Notes: generated by a model not told the origin, from the letters alone. A stretch of DNA of 64,000 nt from Cellulomonas chitinilytica (GCF_016862675.1 NZ_BONK01000012.1:1-64000), one strand, 5' to 3'; counted from the stretch's first letter, positions 45,053-53,574 are shown. Made by a program: numbers and translations.

Positions 45053-45669
45053 TCCACCCGGACGTCCAGGCCCATCGCCTCGACGATCACCACCGCCTGC
45101 GGCAGCGTGACGACCGCCCGGCGCAGCTCGACGGTGGACAGGTCGATCCCGGTCAGGTCGCTGCCCCGCAGGTCGCACCCCGTGAGGTCGGCGCGGTGCA
45201 GCGTCGCGCCCGCCAGGTCGCAGTCCCGCACGGTCGAGCCCTCGAGCTTCACGCCCGTGAGGTCGGCCTCGCGCAGGCGCGCACCCCGCAACGTCGCGGA
45301 GCGCAGGTCCGCCGCGGGCAGCTCGACGAACGACCAGTTCCCGCCGTCGACCCGCATGATCTCGAACGAGCAGCGGTCGAACCGGCTGCCGATCAGCTTG
45401 CACCGTTCCAGCCGGGTGTCGAAGAACGTGACCCCGTTGAACGTGCAGTTGCTGAACGCGGTGTCGACGTGGACGGAGGCGTTGAGCTTGACGTTGCGGA
45501 ACGTGCACCCGTCGAACACGGCGCCCGTGCTCTGCACCTCGGTCATGTCGACGTCCACGAACGCGACCCGCTCGAACGTCTCGCCCGACAGGTCGCGGGC
45601 GTACCAGTCCTCGCCGCGCACGGTCGAGGTCGTGACGGAGGCGGCCGCGTCGCCGCCGCGGTCAGCCAC
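45049..45669 (-). CDS. Pentapeptide-repeat protein
   Basis: The 206-residue protein has a long run of A(D/N)LxG-type pentapeptides from about residue 30: VFDGCTFRNVKLNA, CTFNGVTFFDTRLERCKL, LRSATLRGARLREADLTGVK and ATLHRADLTGCDLRGSDLTG. Such repeats fold as a right-handed quadrilateral beta-helix; some mimic DNA and protect gyrase, most have unknown roles. GTG start. A hydrophobic C-terminal helix (LPQAVVIVEAMGLDV) may mediate dimerisation. No fluoroquinolone-resistance claim is justified from sequence alone. Confidence 0.9.
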   Translation of the reverse strand: MADRGGDAAASVTTSTVRGEDWYARDLSGETFERVAFVDVDMTEVQSTGAVFDGCTFRNVKLNASVHVDTAFSNCTFNGVTFFDTRLERCKLIGSRFDRCSFEIMRVDGGNWSFVELPAADLRSATLRGARLREADLTGVKLEGSTVRDCDLAGATLHRADLTGCDLRGSDLTGIDLSTVELRRAVVTLPQAVVIVEAMGLDVRVD

Positions 45670-45754
45670 GGAGGAGCTCGTCGGTGGTCATGGCGCCATC
45701 CTGGCGCACGGCGGTGACACGAGGGCGGCGGGTGAAGTTCGGGCCCCGCGGCCG

Positions 45755-46426
45755 TCAGGCGGTCGGGCCGGTCTCCTCGAGCAGCCGCAGCGCCGCGCTC
45801 ACCCGCGGGTTGCGGCTCGGGTCCGTGTCGATGCCGAGCGTCGCGTACATCGCGTTGACGTGGTTCTGGACCGACTTCTCGGTGATGCCGAGCCGCGACC
45901 CGATGCCGGCGTTCGACAGGCCCGAGGCGAGCAGCCGCAGCACGTCGTACTGCCGGTCGGTGAGCCGTGCGACCGCGGAGCCGGCCCGGGGCGTCATCCG
46001 CGCCAGTAGCGCGGGGTCGAGCACCGTCTCGCCCACCGCGGCCGCGCGCACCGCCGCGACCAGCACCTCTTCGCTCGTCGAGGACGTCTTCGACAGGTAG
46101 CCCCACCCGGCGGCGACGTCCCGGGGGAGGTCGAGGAGCAGGTCCATCGCGTCGTGCGCCGACAGCAGCAGGATGCCGAGATCGGGCTGCGCACGGCGCA
46201 GCGTGACGCCGAGCGCGATGCCGTTGCCGTCCGGCAGGTCGATGTCGAGGACCGCGACGTGCGCGACCCCCGGCCGCAGCACCCGGGTCGCATCCGTGAC
46301 GGTCCCGACCGCCGCGACCACGTGCAGCCCGGGCGTCTCGTCGAGCATGCGCTCGAGCATGGAACGGAACAGCGGCTGGTCTTCGACCACGGCGACGCGC
46401 AACGGGCCGGTGCGGGGATCGGTCAT
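45755..46426 (-). CDS. LuxR/NarL-family response regulator
   Basis: The 223-residue protein has a receiver domain with acidic pair E15/D16, phospho-acceptor Asp61 (VAVLDIDLPDGNG), Ser89 and Lys113. A NarL-type HTH follows (LTDRQYDVLRLLASGLSNAG, then GITEKSVQNHVNAMYATLGI). It is divergent from the histidine kinase at 46526 with a 99-bp shared space and is evidently its partner. The two secreted-protein cassettes begin just after the kinase, so control of those genes is a reasonable inference. GATACT lies 7 nt before the ATG as a weak -10. Confidence 0.92.
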   Translation of the reverse strand: MTDPRTGPLRVAVVEDQPLFRSMLERMLDETPGLHVVAAVGTVTDATRVLRPGVAHVAVLDIDLPDGNGIALGVTLRRAQPDLGILLLSAHDAMDLLLDLPRDVAAGWGYLSKTSSTSEEVLVAAVRAAAVGETVLDPALLARMTPRAGSAVARLTDRQYDVLRLLASGLSNAGIGSRLGITEKSVQNHVNAMYATLGIDTDPSRNPRVSAALRLLEETGPTA

Positions 46427-46525
46427 CGTCGCCAGTATCGTCTGCGCCGTGGCCCGTCGCGCGACACGCGCCGCGGATCACACCCGCGGGCGCCCGTCCG
46501 GGGGACGCGACCGACGGCCGGCAGG

Positions 46526-47734
46526 GTGACGACGACGATGACGACGACGGGCCGGGAGCAGGCGTCCACGAGCGCGCCCACCGAGCCCGCCGTCGTCCAG
46601 GCCGGCCGCGTCGCCGACCTCCGCAACGACCGGCTGGTGCTGCTGCGCGTCACGGTCGTCGTCGCGACCGGGTACGCCATCGGGGCGTCGCTGCAGAGCG
46701 CGTACGTGTACTCCCGGCTCATCCCCGGCTGGGACGCCGTCACCGTGTGGCAGCGGCTGGCCGCGAACGCGGTCGCGGTGCTGGCGCTCGTCGCCACGCT
46801 GGCCGGCCTGCGGGCCTGGCGCGCGACGAAGATCTGGCAGATGCTGCTCGCGGCCGTCGGGGGCTCGATCGTCGCGACCGCGACCCGCCTGACCGTGCAG
46901 GTCGCGATCGGCGTGTACGCCCACCCGGACCTCGAGACCCGTCAGGCGGAGCTCGCGAGCGGGTTCGCCATCGCGATCATCTCCGCGTCCATCGGCTACT
47001 GGGGGCTCGTCTCGCGCCGTCGGTCCCGGGCCCGCACGCGCGCCGCCGAGCGGGACGCCGTGCTCGTCGAGCTCGCCGTCCGGGCGCTCGAGCAGGAGGA
47101 GATCCGGGTCCGGCGCGAGGTCGCCGAGGGCCTGCACGGGACGCTGCAGCAGAAGCTCGTGCTCGTCGACGCGCGGCTCGGCTCGGTCCTGGCGCACGGC
47201 GGGACCGCCCTCGACGACGCCGACCGCGAGGCCCTCGCCTGGGTGCGCGCCGAGCTCGACCAGGCGCGGCAGATCGACGTGCGCGAGATGAGCCGCCTGC
47301 TGTACCCCGACCGGCTCGAGCTCGGGCTGGTCCCGGCCGTCCGGGCGCTCCTCGGCCGCCTTCCCGCGAGCATCGCGACGCAGCTCGAGGTCACGGACGC
47401 CGTGCGCGAGGTCGACGACCCGTGCGGCCAGCACCTCACGCTCTCCGAGCGGCTGCTCGCCGTGCGGGTCGTGGAGGAGGGCGTGACGAACGCCCTGAAG
47501 CACGGCCCGGCGTCGAGCGTCCGCGTCGACCTCGCGATCGACGGGGAGGACCTCGTCGTCGCGGTCGAGAACGACGGCGAGACGTACGACCCCTCGTCCG
47601 CCGGTGCCGCGTCCGGCACCGCGCGGATCGGCCACCGGCTCGCGCTCGTGGGCGGCAGCGTGGCCCTGCGGCCCGGTGCGGTGCGCGGTGCACGCCTCGA
47701 GGCCCGGATGCCGCTGGGGGCCCACGGCGCCTGA
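46526..47734 (+). CDS. Membrane histidine kinase (HisKA_3-like/NarX-DesK type)
   Basis: The GTG giving VTTTMTTTGREQ or the ATG four codons later is the start; the upstream frame overlaps the divergent gene. The 402-residue protein has four hydrophobic helices (LRVTVVVATGYAIGASLQSA, LAANAVAVLALVATLAGL, MLLAAVGGSIVATATRL, LASGFAIAIISASIGYWGLV). A dimerisation helix follows with probable phosphoacceptor His204 (VAEGLHGTLQQKLVLVDARL), then an HATPase domain with EEGVTNALKHGPASSVRVDL. The G-box region is degenerate (DPSSAGAASGTARIG). It pairs with the divergent response regulator. Confidence 0.85.
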   Translation: MTTTMTTTGREQASTSAPTEPAVVQAGRVADLRNDRLVLLRVTVVVATGYAIGASLQSAYVYSRLIPGWDAVTVWQRLAANAVAVLALVATLAGLRAWRATKIWQMLLAAVGGSIVATATRLTVQVAIGVYAHPDLETRQAELASGFAIAIISASIGYWGLVSRRRSRARTRAAERDAVLVELAVRALEQEEIRVRREVAEGLHGTLQQKLVLVDARLGSVLAHGGTALDDADREALAWVRAELDQARQIDVREMSRLLYPDRLELGLVPAVRALLGRLPASIATQLEVTDAVREVDDPCGQHLTLSERLLAVRVVEEGVTNALKHGPASSVRVDLAIDGEDLVVAVENDGETYDPSSAGAASGTARIGHRLALVGGSVALRPGAVRGARLEARMPLGAHGA

Positions 47735-47755
47735 CGCGTCACCCGTTCGGAGCAA

Positions 47756-47780
47756 CCGGACGGATCGGTGAATCGTCCGG
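47756..47780. terminator. Imperfect hairpin after the histidine kinase
   Basis: CCGGACGGAT (47756-47765) pairs with ATCGTCCGG (47772-47780) with one bulged G, 22 nt after the kinase stop. It may be a terminator or an operator for the cassette starting at 47975. The rest of the 240-bp gap holds no recognisable feature. Confidence 0.4.
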
Positions 47781-47974
47781 ATCGCGCGGGAACGCGGCGG
47801 TCCGTCCCGGGTGAAGAAGACGGACATCCTGACCGCCCCGGGTGCTGCCACCCAGCCCGCCCCGGGGTCGGTTGCCGAAGACACATACGTTCACGGCTGG
47901 CAGCTCGACGCCCCCGTGACCGGGTCTCGGTGAGGTGCCGATGCCCTCGGCTCCACACGATCAGGAGATCCACC

Positions 47975-48427
47975 ATGGCTTCCTCGAAGTCCTCGAAGTC
48001 CCGCAAGGTGCTCGCCGTCGGCCTCGCCGTCCTCGGCGTCGCCGGCCTCTCGCTCGCCTCTGCGACGCAGCTCAACCTCAACGCGAACAACGCGCAGTTC
48101 CAGGCCGGGGTGCAGACCGTGGCGAACTGCCAGCCGTCCGGCCAGAACATCACGGTCGGGTTCGGTGCCCCCACGCTCACGGCCGGTGCCTACGGGACCA
48201 CGACCCTCGAGTTCCGCAACGTCTCGGACGTCTGCCTCAACAAGCTGTCGCGCGTCGCGCTCACCTACGGCACGACCCCCGTCACCGTCGAGGTCCCCTC
48301 GGCGACCACGGGCACCACGGTGGCGCTGACGAACGTCACAGGTGGCTATGGCACCCTCTCGGTGACCCTGCCCGCCGCCGTCGCCGCCGACGCGGTGACG
48401 AAGGTCGCCCTCACCATCTACAGCTGA
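47975..48427 (+). CDS. Small secreted surface protein, cassette 1 (SipW-dependent-type signal)
   Basis: The ATG after CAGGAGATCCACC starts a basic N-terminus (MASSKSSKSRKVLAVGLAVL), a hydrophobic core and a cleavage region GLSLASATQLNLNANNAQFQ leading to AGVQTV. This pattern resembles signal peptides of SipW-processed TasA/camelysin proteins. The mature ~120 residues are all-beta and Thr/Val-rich with two Cys (ANCQPSGQN, SDVCLNKL). Likely a secreted fibre- or wall-associated protein. It precedes a signal peptidase gene by 13 bp. Confidence 0.75.
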   Translation: MASSKSSKSRKVLAVGLAVLGVAGLSLASATQLNLNANNAQFQAGVQTVANCQPSGQNITVGFGAPTLTAGAYGTTTLEFRNVSDVCLNKLSRVALTYGTTPVTVEVPSATTGTTVALTNVTGGYGTLSVTLPAAVAADAVTKVALTIYS

Positions 48428-48440
48428 GGCACCACCACCG

Positions 48441-49079
48441 ATGGACCGACCGGTCGACACCGCAGCACCCGGCGCGCACCCCGCGCGCCGGGTGCTGCGC
48501 GTCGTCCTGCAGGTCCTGTTCTACGGCGCAGTCGCCGTCGCGGGGTGGCTGGTGTGGCCGACGAGCCTCGGCGGCTGCACGACGCTGACCGTGGTCTCCG
48601 GCCACTCGATGGAGCCGACTTACCAGACCGGCGACCTCGTGGTCTCGCGGTGCGGGGCGCCGCAGGTGGGCGACATCGTCGTCTACGAGCCCGAGGGCTA
48701 CGGCGGCGCCCGCGTCATCCACCGCCTCGTCGGCGGGGACGGCACCACCGGCTGGCAGGTGCAGGGTGACAACAACTCGTGGCTGGACCCGTTCAGCCCG
48801 ACGAACGACGACGTGGTCGGCGTCGCCCGCGTGCACGTCCCGAAGGTCGGTCTCGTCGGCCGGTCCGTCATGTCGCCCCTCGTGTGGGGGTCGCTCATCG
48901 TCATCGCGGTCGGCCTGCTCGTGTGGCCGCGCGGCGAGGACGACGAGGACGGCCCGCAGGGCGAGCCGGGCACGGCGCAGGACGCTGCCGCGGGCACCGG
49001 CCCGGACGCGGCGTCCGGCGTCCCGGTCGACGGCCGGGCGGCGGCACCCGTCGGCGCGACGGCGCCGTCCGCGCCATGA
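48441..49079 (+). CDS. Signal peptidase I, SipW/ER-type, cassette 1
   Basis: The 212-residue membrane protease has a TM helix (VLQVLFYGAVAVAGWLVWPT), box B with nucleophile Ser56 (VVSGHSMEPTYQTGDLVV), GDIVVYEPEG and His94 in the VIHRLVGG motif. A His occupies the place where bacterial SPase I has the catalytic Lys, and QGDNNSWLDPF carries the acidic box E. This is the archaeal/ER and SipW catalytic arrangement. A second TM helix (LVWGSLIVIAVGLLVWPRG) and a Gly/Ala/Pro-rich tail follow. It is embedded among secreted-protein genes, its probable substrates. Confidence 0.88.
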   Translation: MDRPVDTAAPGAHPARRVLRVVLQVLFYGAVAVAGWLVWPTSLGGCTTLTVVSGHSMEPTYQTGDLVVSRCGAPQVGDIVVYEPEGYGGARVIHRLVGGDGTTGWQVQGDNNSWLDPFSPTNDDVVGVARVHVPKVGLVGRSVMSPLVWGSLIVIAVGLLVWPRGEDDEDGPQGEPGTAQDAAAGTGPDAASGVPVDGRAAAPVGATAPSAP

Positions 49080-49906
49080 CGCGCGCGTCACGGCGGGTCG
49101 CCGTGAGCGCGCTCGTCGCCCTGCTCTGCCTCGCCGTCGCGGGTCTGTCCTCGGCCGGCGCCGCGGGCCTGCGCCTGGCCGGCGGCGCGTCCCCGTACGA
49201 CTCGACCGGCCCGCGGTGCAGCACCGGGCCCGCCGTCGTGCAGCCCACCGGGACGGTCGTCGCCGGCAGGTACACGCAGGTGCGCGTCACGGGACTGACC
49301 GGCACGTGCAGCACCGGCCGCGTGATCGTCTCGACGACCACGGGCACGTCCACGAGCACCGTGGTGCTCGACGGCACCGGCACGGTGACCGCCGGCGCGT
49401 TCACGGCGACGACCGCGACGCCCTTCACGCCGCCGAGCAGCTCGACGGGCACGGTGTTCGTGTCCGTCGACACCTGGCCCGTGCCGGCCACGTGGACGTT
49501 CGCACCGGCCGGCGGCGGCTCGTGCGTCGTGCTGGGCCCCAACCCGTCCGGTGCGACGTGCGCGGTGTCGTTCGGCGCCGACACCGACGGGCGGGCCGAC
49601 GTGTACAACATCAAGGCGACCGTCACCACGACCAGCGCCAACCCCGTGCAGTGGCAGGCGACGTTCGACTTCGCGAACCTCACGAGCTTCCCGTTCGTCG
49701 CCCGGTACGTCGGCGAGTACGCGGGCAACTGGGCCCTGCAGCCGTTGCCCACGGGCTTCTGCTCGGGCGCGGCGCGCGTCGTCAGCTACCAGGGCCTGCC
49801 CAACCGTGGCACCCAGCACGTCTCGGCGGCCTCGCCGCTCACGCTCGACTTCGTCGGGTCGCTCACGTCGCCCGTCGGCAACAACGTCGTCTACAGCTGC
49901 CCCTGA
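49076..49906 (+). CDS. Secreted beta-rich protein, cassette 1, long type
   Basis: ATG overlaps the signal peptidase stop. Signal peptide: RRVAVSALVALLCLAVAGLS with cleavage near SAGAAG. The 276-residue protein contains Ser/Thr-rich beta repeats (STTTGTSTSTVVLDGTGTVT), a VPATWTFAP segment, and a C-terminal module of ~110 residues with paired Cys. That module carries YNIKATVTTTSANPVQWQAT and FVARYVGEYAGNW. The module recurs in the cassette-2 protein at 53575 and, more distantly, at 50330, and its W-x-A-T-F-D strand pattern recalls carbohydrate-binding beta-sandwich domains. Function unknown; surface display is likely. Confidence 0.74.
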   Translation: MTRASRRVAVSALVALLCLAVAGLSSAGAAGLRLAGGASPYDSTGPRCSTGPAVVQPTGTVVAGRYTQVRVTGLTGTCSTGRVIVSTTTGTSTSTVVLDGTGTVTAGAFTATTATPFTPPSSSTGTVFVSVDTWPVPATWTFAPAGGGSCVVLGPNPSGATCAVSFGADTDGRADVYNIKATVTTTSANPVQWQATFDFANLTSFPFVARYVGEYAGNWALQPLPTGFCSGAARVVSYQGLPNRGTQHVSAASPLTLDFVGSLTSPVGNNVVYSCP

Positions 49907-49925
49907 CCTCGCACCGGGAGACCCG

Positions 49926-50333
49926 ATGACCGCCCGCACCGCCCGTGTCGTCGTGTCCGCCGCGCTCGCGGTCGTCGGCCTGACCGGCCTGTCCGTCGCG
50001 ACGGCGTCGCAGCTCACGCTCACCAGCGCGTCGATGCAGGCGGGCGTCGTGGCGGTCACGGGCTGCCAGACGGGCGACGTGACCGTGGCGTACACGTACG
50101 CGTACGACGCCGGCACGACGTCCTACCGGGTCGCGACGGTGGCCCTGTCCGGCATCGCCACGGGCTGCCAGAACAAGGCGATCCGGGTGACGCTCGTGAG
50201 CGCGGCCGGCGCGTCGCTCGTCGAGCTGACGGGGACGACCGCCGCGGGGGGGACCACGACGCTCACCGCGCCCGCCACCCCCGTCGTCCGCGCCGAGGAC
50301 GTCGCGAAGGTCGCCGCCGTGGTGAGCGGATGA
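49926..50333 (+). CDS. Small secreted protein, cassette 1, second copy
   Basis: The 135-residue product has a signal peptide (RVVVSAALAVVGLTGLSVAT) and a region SQLTLTSASMQAGVVAVTGC clearly related to the first cassette-1 protein (QLNLNANNAQFQAGVQTVANC). Two Cys in the mature part (TGCQTGDV, ATGCQNKAIRV) match. It lies 19 bp after the long protein and its stop overlaps the next gene's start. It is a duplicate of the 47975 product within the same cassette. Confidence 0.74.
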   Translation: MTARTARVVVSAALAVVGLTGLSVATASQLTLTSASMQAGVVAVTGCQTGDVTVAYTYAYDAGTTSYRVATVALSGIATGCQNKAIRVTLVSAAGASLVELTGTTAAGGTTTLTAPATPVVRAEDVAKVAAVVSG

Positions 50334-51133
50334 GGCCCCGGCGGGGAGCCGCGGCGCTCGTCGCCGCGGCGCTCGTCGGCGTCCTCGCCTGCGCGGGTGC
50401 CGCCGACGCGTCGCAGCTCGGGCTGGTCAGCAGGAGCATCCGCACGTTCGCGCTGGCCCGGTGCGGTGCCGGCCCGCTGACGGTGGCACCGACGGGCGTC
50501 ACGTCCAGCCCGGCGTCGACCACGACGACCGCCCAGGCCACGGGCATCTCCGTCGCGGGTGCCGACGCCGCGTGCGCGGGACAGCCCGCCACGGTGACGC
50601 TGTACCGCCGGACGACCGGCGTCGTCGTCGCGTCCGGCACCGGCACCGTCGCCGCCGGCGGGACCGTGACGGCACCACCGGCGGCGGCGTACGCGGCCAG
50701 CGGCGACCTCGCGGCCCGCGTCACGCTCGGCGGGTGGGCGGTGCCGTCGGTGTGGGCACCGCCCGTCTCGTGCGTCGCGGTCAACGACCCGACCCGGACG
50801 TGCGAGGTGCGCTGGACCGTCACCACGGGCACGGTCAACCTCGTGTTCTGGTCGTACCCGTACTACAAGATCGCGTACACGGTCTCGAGCCCGTCCACCA
50901 CCGCCACCACGCAGTGGCGCGTCACGTTCGACCTCAGCACGTTCGCCACCTGGCTGCCGGCCCGGGTCCGCAAGCTCGACGCCGCCGTGACCACGCCGGC
51001 CGCCTGCGTGACGCTGCCGACGCTGCAGCTCCAGGGCGGCGCCGCGGTGGGCGGGGGCACGACCTTCAGCGGCAGCGTGCAGATGGACCGCAGCGTGATC
51101 TTCGACGTCTACGACGCCTATCCGCTGTGCTGA
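50330..51133 (+). CDS. Secreted beta-rich protein, cassette 1, second long type
   Basis: ATG overlaps the preceding stop. The signal peptide (AAALVAAALVGVLACAGAAD, cleavage near DASQL) leads to a 267-residue protein with the same plan as the 49076 product: Cys pair, Thr-rich strands, GWAVPSVWAPPVSC, CEVRWTVTTG, then YTVSSPSTTATTQWRVTFDL. The TTQWRVTFDL strand is equivalent to PVQWQATFDF in the sister proteins. More diverged than the 49076/53575 pair. Last gene of cassette 1, convergent with the GDSL hydrolase 6 bp away. Confidence 0.72.
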   Translation: MRPRRGAAALVAAALVGVLACAGAADASQLGLVSRSIRTFALARCGAGPLTVAPTGVTSSPASTTTTAQATGISVAGADAACAGQPATVTLYRRTTGVVVASGTGTVAAGGTVTAPPAAAYAASGDLAARVTLGGWAVPSVWAPPVSCVAVNDPTRTCEVRWTVTTGTVNLVFWSYPYYKIAYTVSSPSTTATTQWRVTFDLSTFATWLPARVRKLDAAVTTPAACVTLPTLQLQGGAAVGGGTTFSGSVQMDRSVIFDVYDAYPLC

Positions 51134-51139
51134 CCTGCC

Positions 51140-51949
51140 CTACTGGTCCACCGGGCTGATCTCGGGGCGCTTCGGCACCCGCAGGTCGCCCGACGACCTG
51201 CGCCGCAGCCGGCGGGTGGCCCACGGGTAGAGGTGCTCGCGGAACCACTGCGCGTCCTCGCGGGCCTGCTCGAGGCGCGGGACGGGCGGCAGCGGGGTCA
51301 GCGGGTCGTCCCACGCGGCGTCGTCGGGTGCGAGCCCGAGCCCGACGAGCGCGGCCTGCGCGACCCGCGCGTGCCCTTCGGTCGTGAGGTGGATGCGGTC
51401 CTCCGACCACATCCGCCCGTCGCGCAGCGACCGCATGCCCCACAGGTCCAGCACGAAGGCACCCTGCCGGCGCGCGATCGACCAGACGTTCGTGTTGTAG
51501 AGGCTGACCTTCGTGCGCGTGGACCGGATGAGGGGGCTGTCGCCGGCGTCCGCCCCCGTCGCGAGCAGCACGTCGGCGCCGGTGGCCCGGATCCGTGCCA
51601 CCGCCGCCTCGAGGTTGCGGCCGAGCCGGTCGATGTCGGTGGCCGGCCGCAGCATGTCGTTGTAGCCCCCGATGAGGCTCACCAGGTCCGGCTGCAGCGC
51701 GAGCGCCCGCGGGAGCTGCTCGCCGAGGATCGGGCGCAGCAGGCGTCCCCGGATGGCGAGGTTGGCGTACTCCAGAGGGGTCTCGCCGGCCGCGACGCGG
51801 CGCGCCGAGATCCGTGCCGCCACGACGTCCGCCCAGCCGCGCTGCGGTGCGTCCCGGCCGTCGGGATCGTCCCAGAGCCCCTCCGTGAAGGAGTCGCCCA
51901 CGGCGACGTAGCGGGACCAGCGGGGGGCGGGGAGGGGCGTGCCGTTCAC
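51140..51949 (-). CDS. SGNH/GDSL-family hydrolase
   Basis: The GTG giving VNGTPLPAPRWSRYVAVGDS is preferred (hexamer CACAAT 6 nt upstream); an ATG 19 codons earlier would overlap that element. The 269-residue protein has block I GDSFTEG with the Ser nucleophile, Gly in block II (IRGRLLRPI), Asn in block III (GGYNDMLRP) and catalytic Asp/His in DRIHLTTEGH. No signal peptide is seen, so it acts in the cytoplasm unless exported otherwise. Substrate is probably an ester, unknown. It separates the two signal-peptidase cassettes. Confidence 0.88.
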   Translation of the reverse strand: MNGTPLPAPRWSRYVAVGDSFTEGLWDDPDGRDAPQRGWADVVAARISARRVAAGETPLEYANLAIRGRLLRPILGEQLPRALALQPDLVSLIGGYNDMLRPATDIDRLGRNLEAAVARIRATGADVLLATGADAGDSPLIRSTRTKVSLYNTNVWSIARRQGAFVLDLWGMRSLRDGRMWSEDRIHLTTEGHARVAQAALVGLGLAPDDAAWDDPLTPLPPVPRLEQAREDAQWFREHLYPWATRRLRRRSSGDLRVPKRPEISPVDQ

Positions 51950-52136
51950 GTCGCCATTGTGCCCACGGTCCTGGCGGTACGCCCCATTCGATCGCGGGGA
52001 GGTCAAGCAATCGGCATGTCCGGTTCAGGACTTTAGGCGTACAGATCCCGGTTCACCCCAACGGACCATAGAGACGCACCCCCCACAGGCCCGACGACCG
52101 TCGGCGCGACGAGGGGATGCGCGAAAGGGGTTCGTC

Positions 52137-52550
52137 ATGTCGACCACGCAGAACACCAAGAAGAAGCGGCAACGGGCTGCCGCCGTCGTCCTCCTGGTCG
52201 CCGGCGTCGCAGGTCTGGGTGCCGCGTCGGCGTCACAGCTGACGGTCAGCTCGTCCGACGGCGTCGCCTCGGGCACCTCGGTCCCGGTCGCCGGGCTGTC
52301 GGGTGCGACGGCGACGGTGAAGACGGTTCCCGCCGGGAACGACGCGCCCGACGCCTCGGGTGCGGTCCCCGTCGACGTCGCCATCACCGTCACCGCCGGG
52401 TTCGGCCAGTCGGGCATGGTCTACGTCAACGACGAGGACGGGGTGCCCTTCACCGTCGGCGCCGACGCCAGCACCCCCGCGATCGTCGAGGTCGCCGGCC
52501 TCGACAGCCACGACACGCTGACGTCGATCGGCGTCGTCATCACGAGCTGA
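52137..52550 (+). CDS. Small secreted surface protein, cassette 2
   Basis: The ATG is preceded by GAAAGGGGTTCGTC. Signal region: TKKKRQRAAAVVLLVAGVAG then LGAASASQLTVSSSDGVASG, related to cassette 1 (ATQLNL..., ASQLTL...). The 137-residue product lacks Cys in the mature part, unlike the cassette-1 small proteins, and has acidic beta strands (GQSGMVYVNDEDGVPFTVG, VAGLDSHDTLTSIGVVI). First gene of cassette 2, 8 bp before the second signal peptidase. Confidence 0.74.
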   Translation: MSTTQNTKKKRQRAAAVVLLVAGVAGLGAASASQLTVSSSDGVASGTSVPVAGLSGATATVKTVPAGNDAPDASGAVPVDVAITVTAGFGQSGMVYVNDEDGVPFTVGADASTPAIVEVAGLDSHDTLTSIGVVITS

Positions 52551-52558
52551 CGACCACC

Positions 52559-53122
52559 ATGACGACGACCACCGCCGCGACCCCCACGACGCCCGTGCGT
52601 CGCCGGGGGCCGCGGTGGCGCGCCGTCGTGCCGTGGACGTCGGTCGTCGTCGTCGCGATCGTCGCGGCGTTCCTGTGGCCGACGGCCTGGGGCGGCAGCA
52701 CGAGCCTGACGATCGTCGCGGGCCACTCGATGGAGCCCACGCTCGTCACGGGAGACCTCGTCGTCGGCCGCAGCGGACCCGTCGCCGTCGGCGACGTGGT
52801 CGTCTACCAGCCCGACGACGTCGACGGGCACGTCGTGCACCGGGTCGTCGGAGGGTCGGCGACCGAGGGCTGGGTGATGCGGGGCGACAACAACACGTGG
52901 GACGACATCTGGACCCCCACGTCGGACGACGTCGTGGGCGTCGTCCGGTGGCGCCTGCCGCACGTCGGCAGCGCCCTGACCGCGCTGACGTCCCCGACCG
53001 CCTGGGTCGCGCTCGTGCTGCTCGTCGCCGGCTGGTACCTGTGGCCGGCCCGCGAGGAGGCCGAGCTCGTCGACGAGTCCGAGGAGGCCGCCGAGGCCGA
53101 GGGGGAGGTGCGACGTGCCTGA
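52559..53122 (+). CDS. Signal peptidase I, SipW/ER-type, cassette 2
   Basis: Paralogue of the 48441 product. The 187-residue protein has an N-terminal TM helix (AVVPWTSVVVVAIVAAFLWP), the nucleophile Ser57 in TIVAGHSMEPTLVTGDLVV, and His94 in VVHRVVGGS replacing Lys. It also has box E MRGDNNTWDDIW, then a C-terminal TM helix (WVALVLLVAGWYLWPAR) with an acidic tail. The Ser/His positions and the GDNN-W spacing match the first copy. Its 3' end overlaps the next gene by 8 bp. Confidence 0.88.
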   Translation: MTTTTAATPTTPVRRRGPRWRAVVPWTSVVVVAIVAAFLWPTAWGGSTSLTIVAGHSMEPTLVTGDLVVGRSGPVAVGDVVVYQPDDVDGHVVHRVVGGSATEGWVMRGDNNTWDDIWTPTSDDVVGVVRWRLPHVGSALTALTSPTAWVALVLLVAGWYLWPAREEAELVDESEEAAEAEGEVRRA

Positions 53123-53519
53123 CCGCAGACGTCGGGCGCTGCTCGCCGCTGCCGGCGGTGCCGCGCTCGTCGGGCTCGTGCTCGGCGGCACGGGCACCGC
53201 CTCCGCCTCGATGCTCGCGGTGGGCGGCTCGGACGCCGTCGCGTCCGGCGTCACCACGCCGACCACGTGCAGCACCGCGTCCGTCAGCACGGCACCGGTG
53301 TTCGTCGACGGGAACCCGACGAAGGCGATGACCGCCGTCGACGTCACGGGCATCCCCGCCGGCTGCGCGGGCGCGTGGGTCCTCGTGACCGGCCGCGACG
53401 CCGGGTCCGCCGTCCTGTTCACCGCCCGGGCCCAGCACACCGGCACCGGCACGGTCCGGGTGACCGTGCCCGCGGTGACCGCCACCGCCGTCGTCGCGGT
53501 GGAGGTCACCGTCCTCTAG
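53115..53519 (+). CDS. Small secreted protein, cassette 2, second copy
   Basis: The 134-residue product starts at a GTG overlapping the signal peptidase 3' end. Signal peptide ALLAAAGGAALVGLVLGGTG, then TASASMLAVGGSDAVASGVT, similar to SQLTVSSSDGVASGTS of the 52137 protein. Mature part carries two Cys (PTTCSTAS, AGCAGAWV) and beta strands. The repeated GSDAVASG/SSDGVASG motif links the two small proteins of cassette 2. Confidence 0.72.
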   Translation: MPDRRRRALLAAAGGAALVGLVLGGTGTASASMLAVGGSDAVASGVTTPTTCSTASVSTAPVFVDGNPTKAMTAVDVTGIPAGCAGAWVLVTGRDAGSAVLFTARAQHTGTGTVRVTVPAVTATAVVAVEVTVL

Positions 53520-53574
53520 CCCCGACCGAGTCCGCCCGCCCCCGCACCGCCCCCGCCCGCGAGAGGAGCACGAC

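Noticed and set aside
45049..45669. Quinolone-resistance (Qnr/MfpA) identity for the pentapeptide-repeat protein
   Set aside because: The repeats are general. I see no diagnostic loop or gyrase-binding feature beyond the pentapeptide pattern, so a specific resistance role is not supported.
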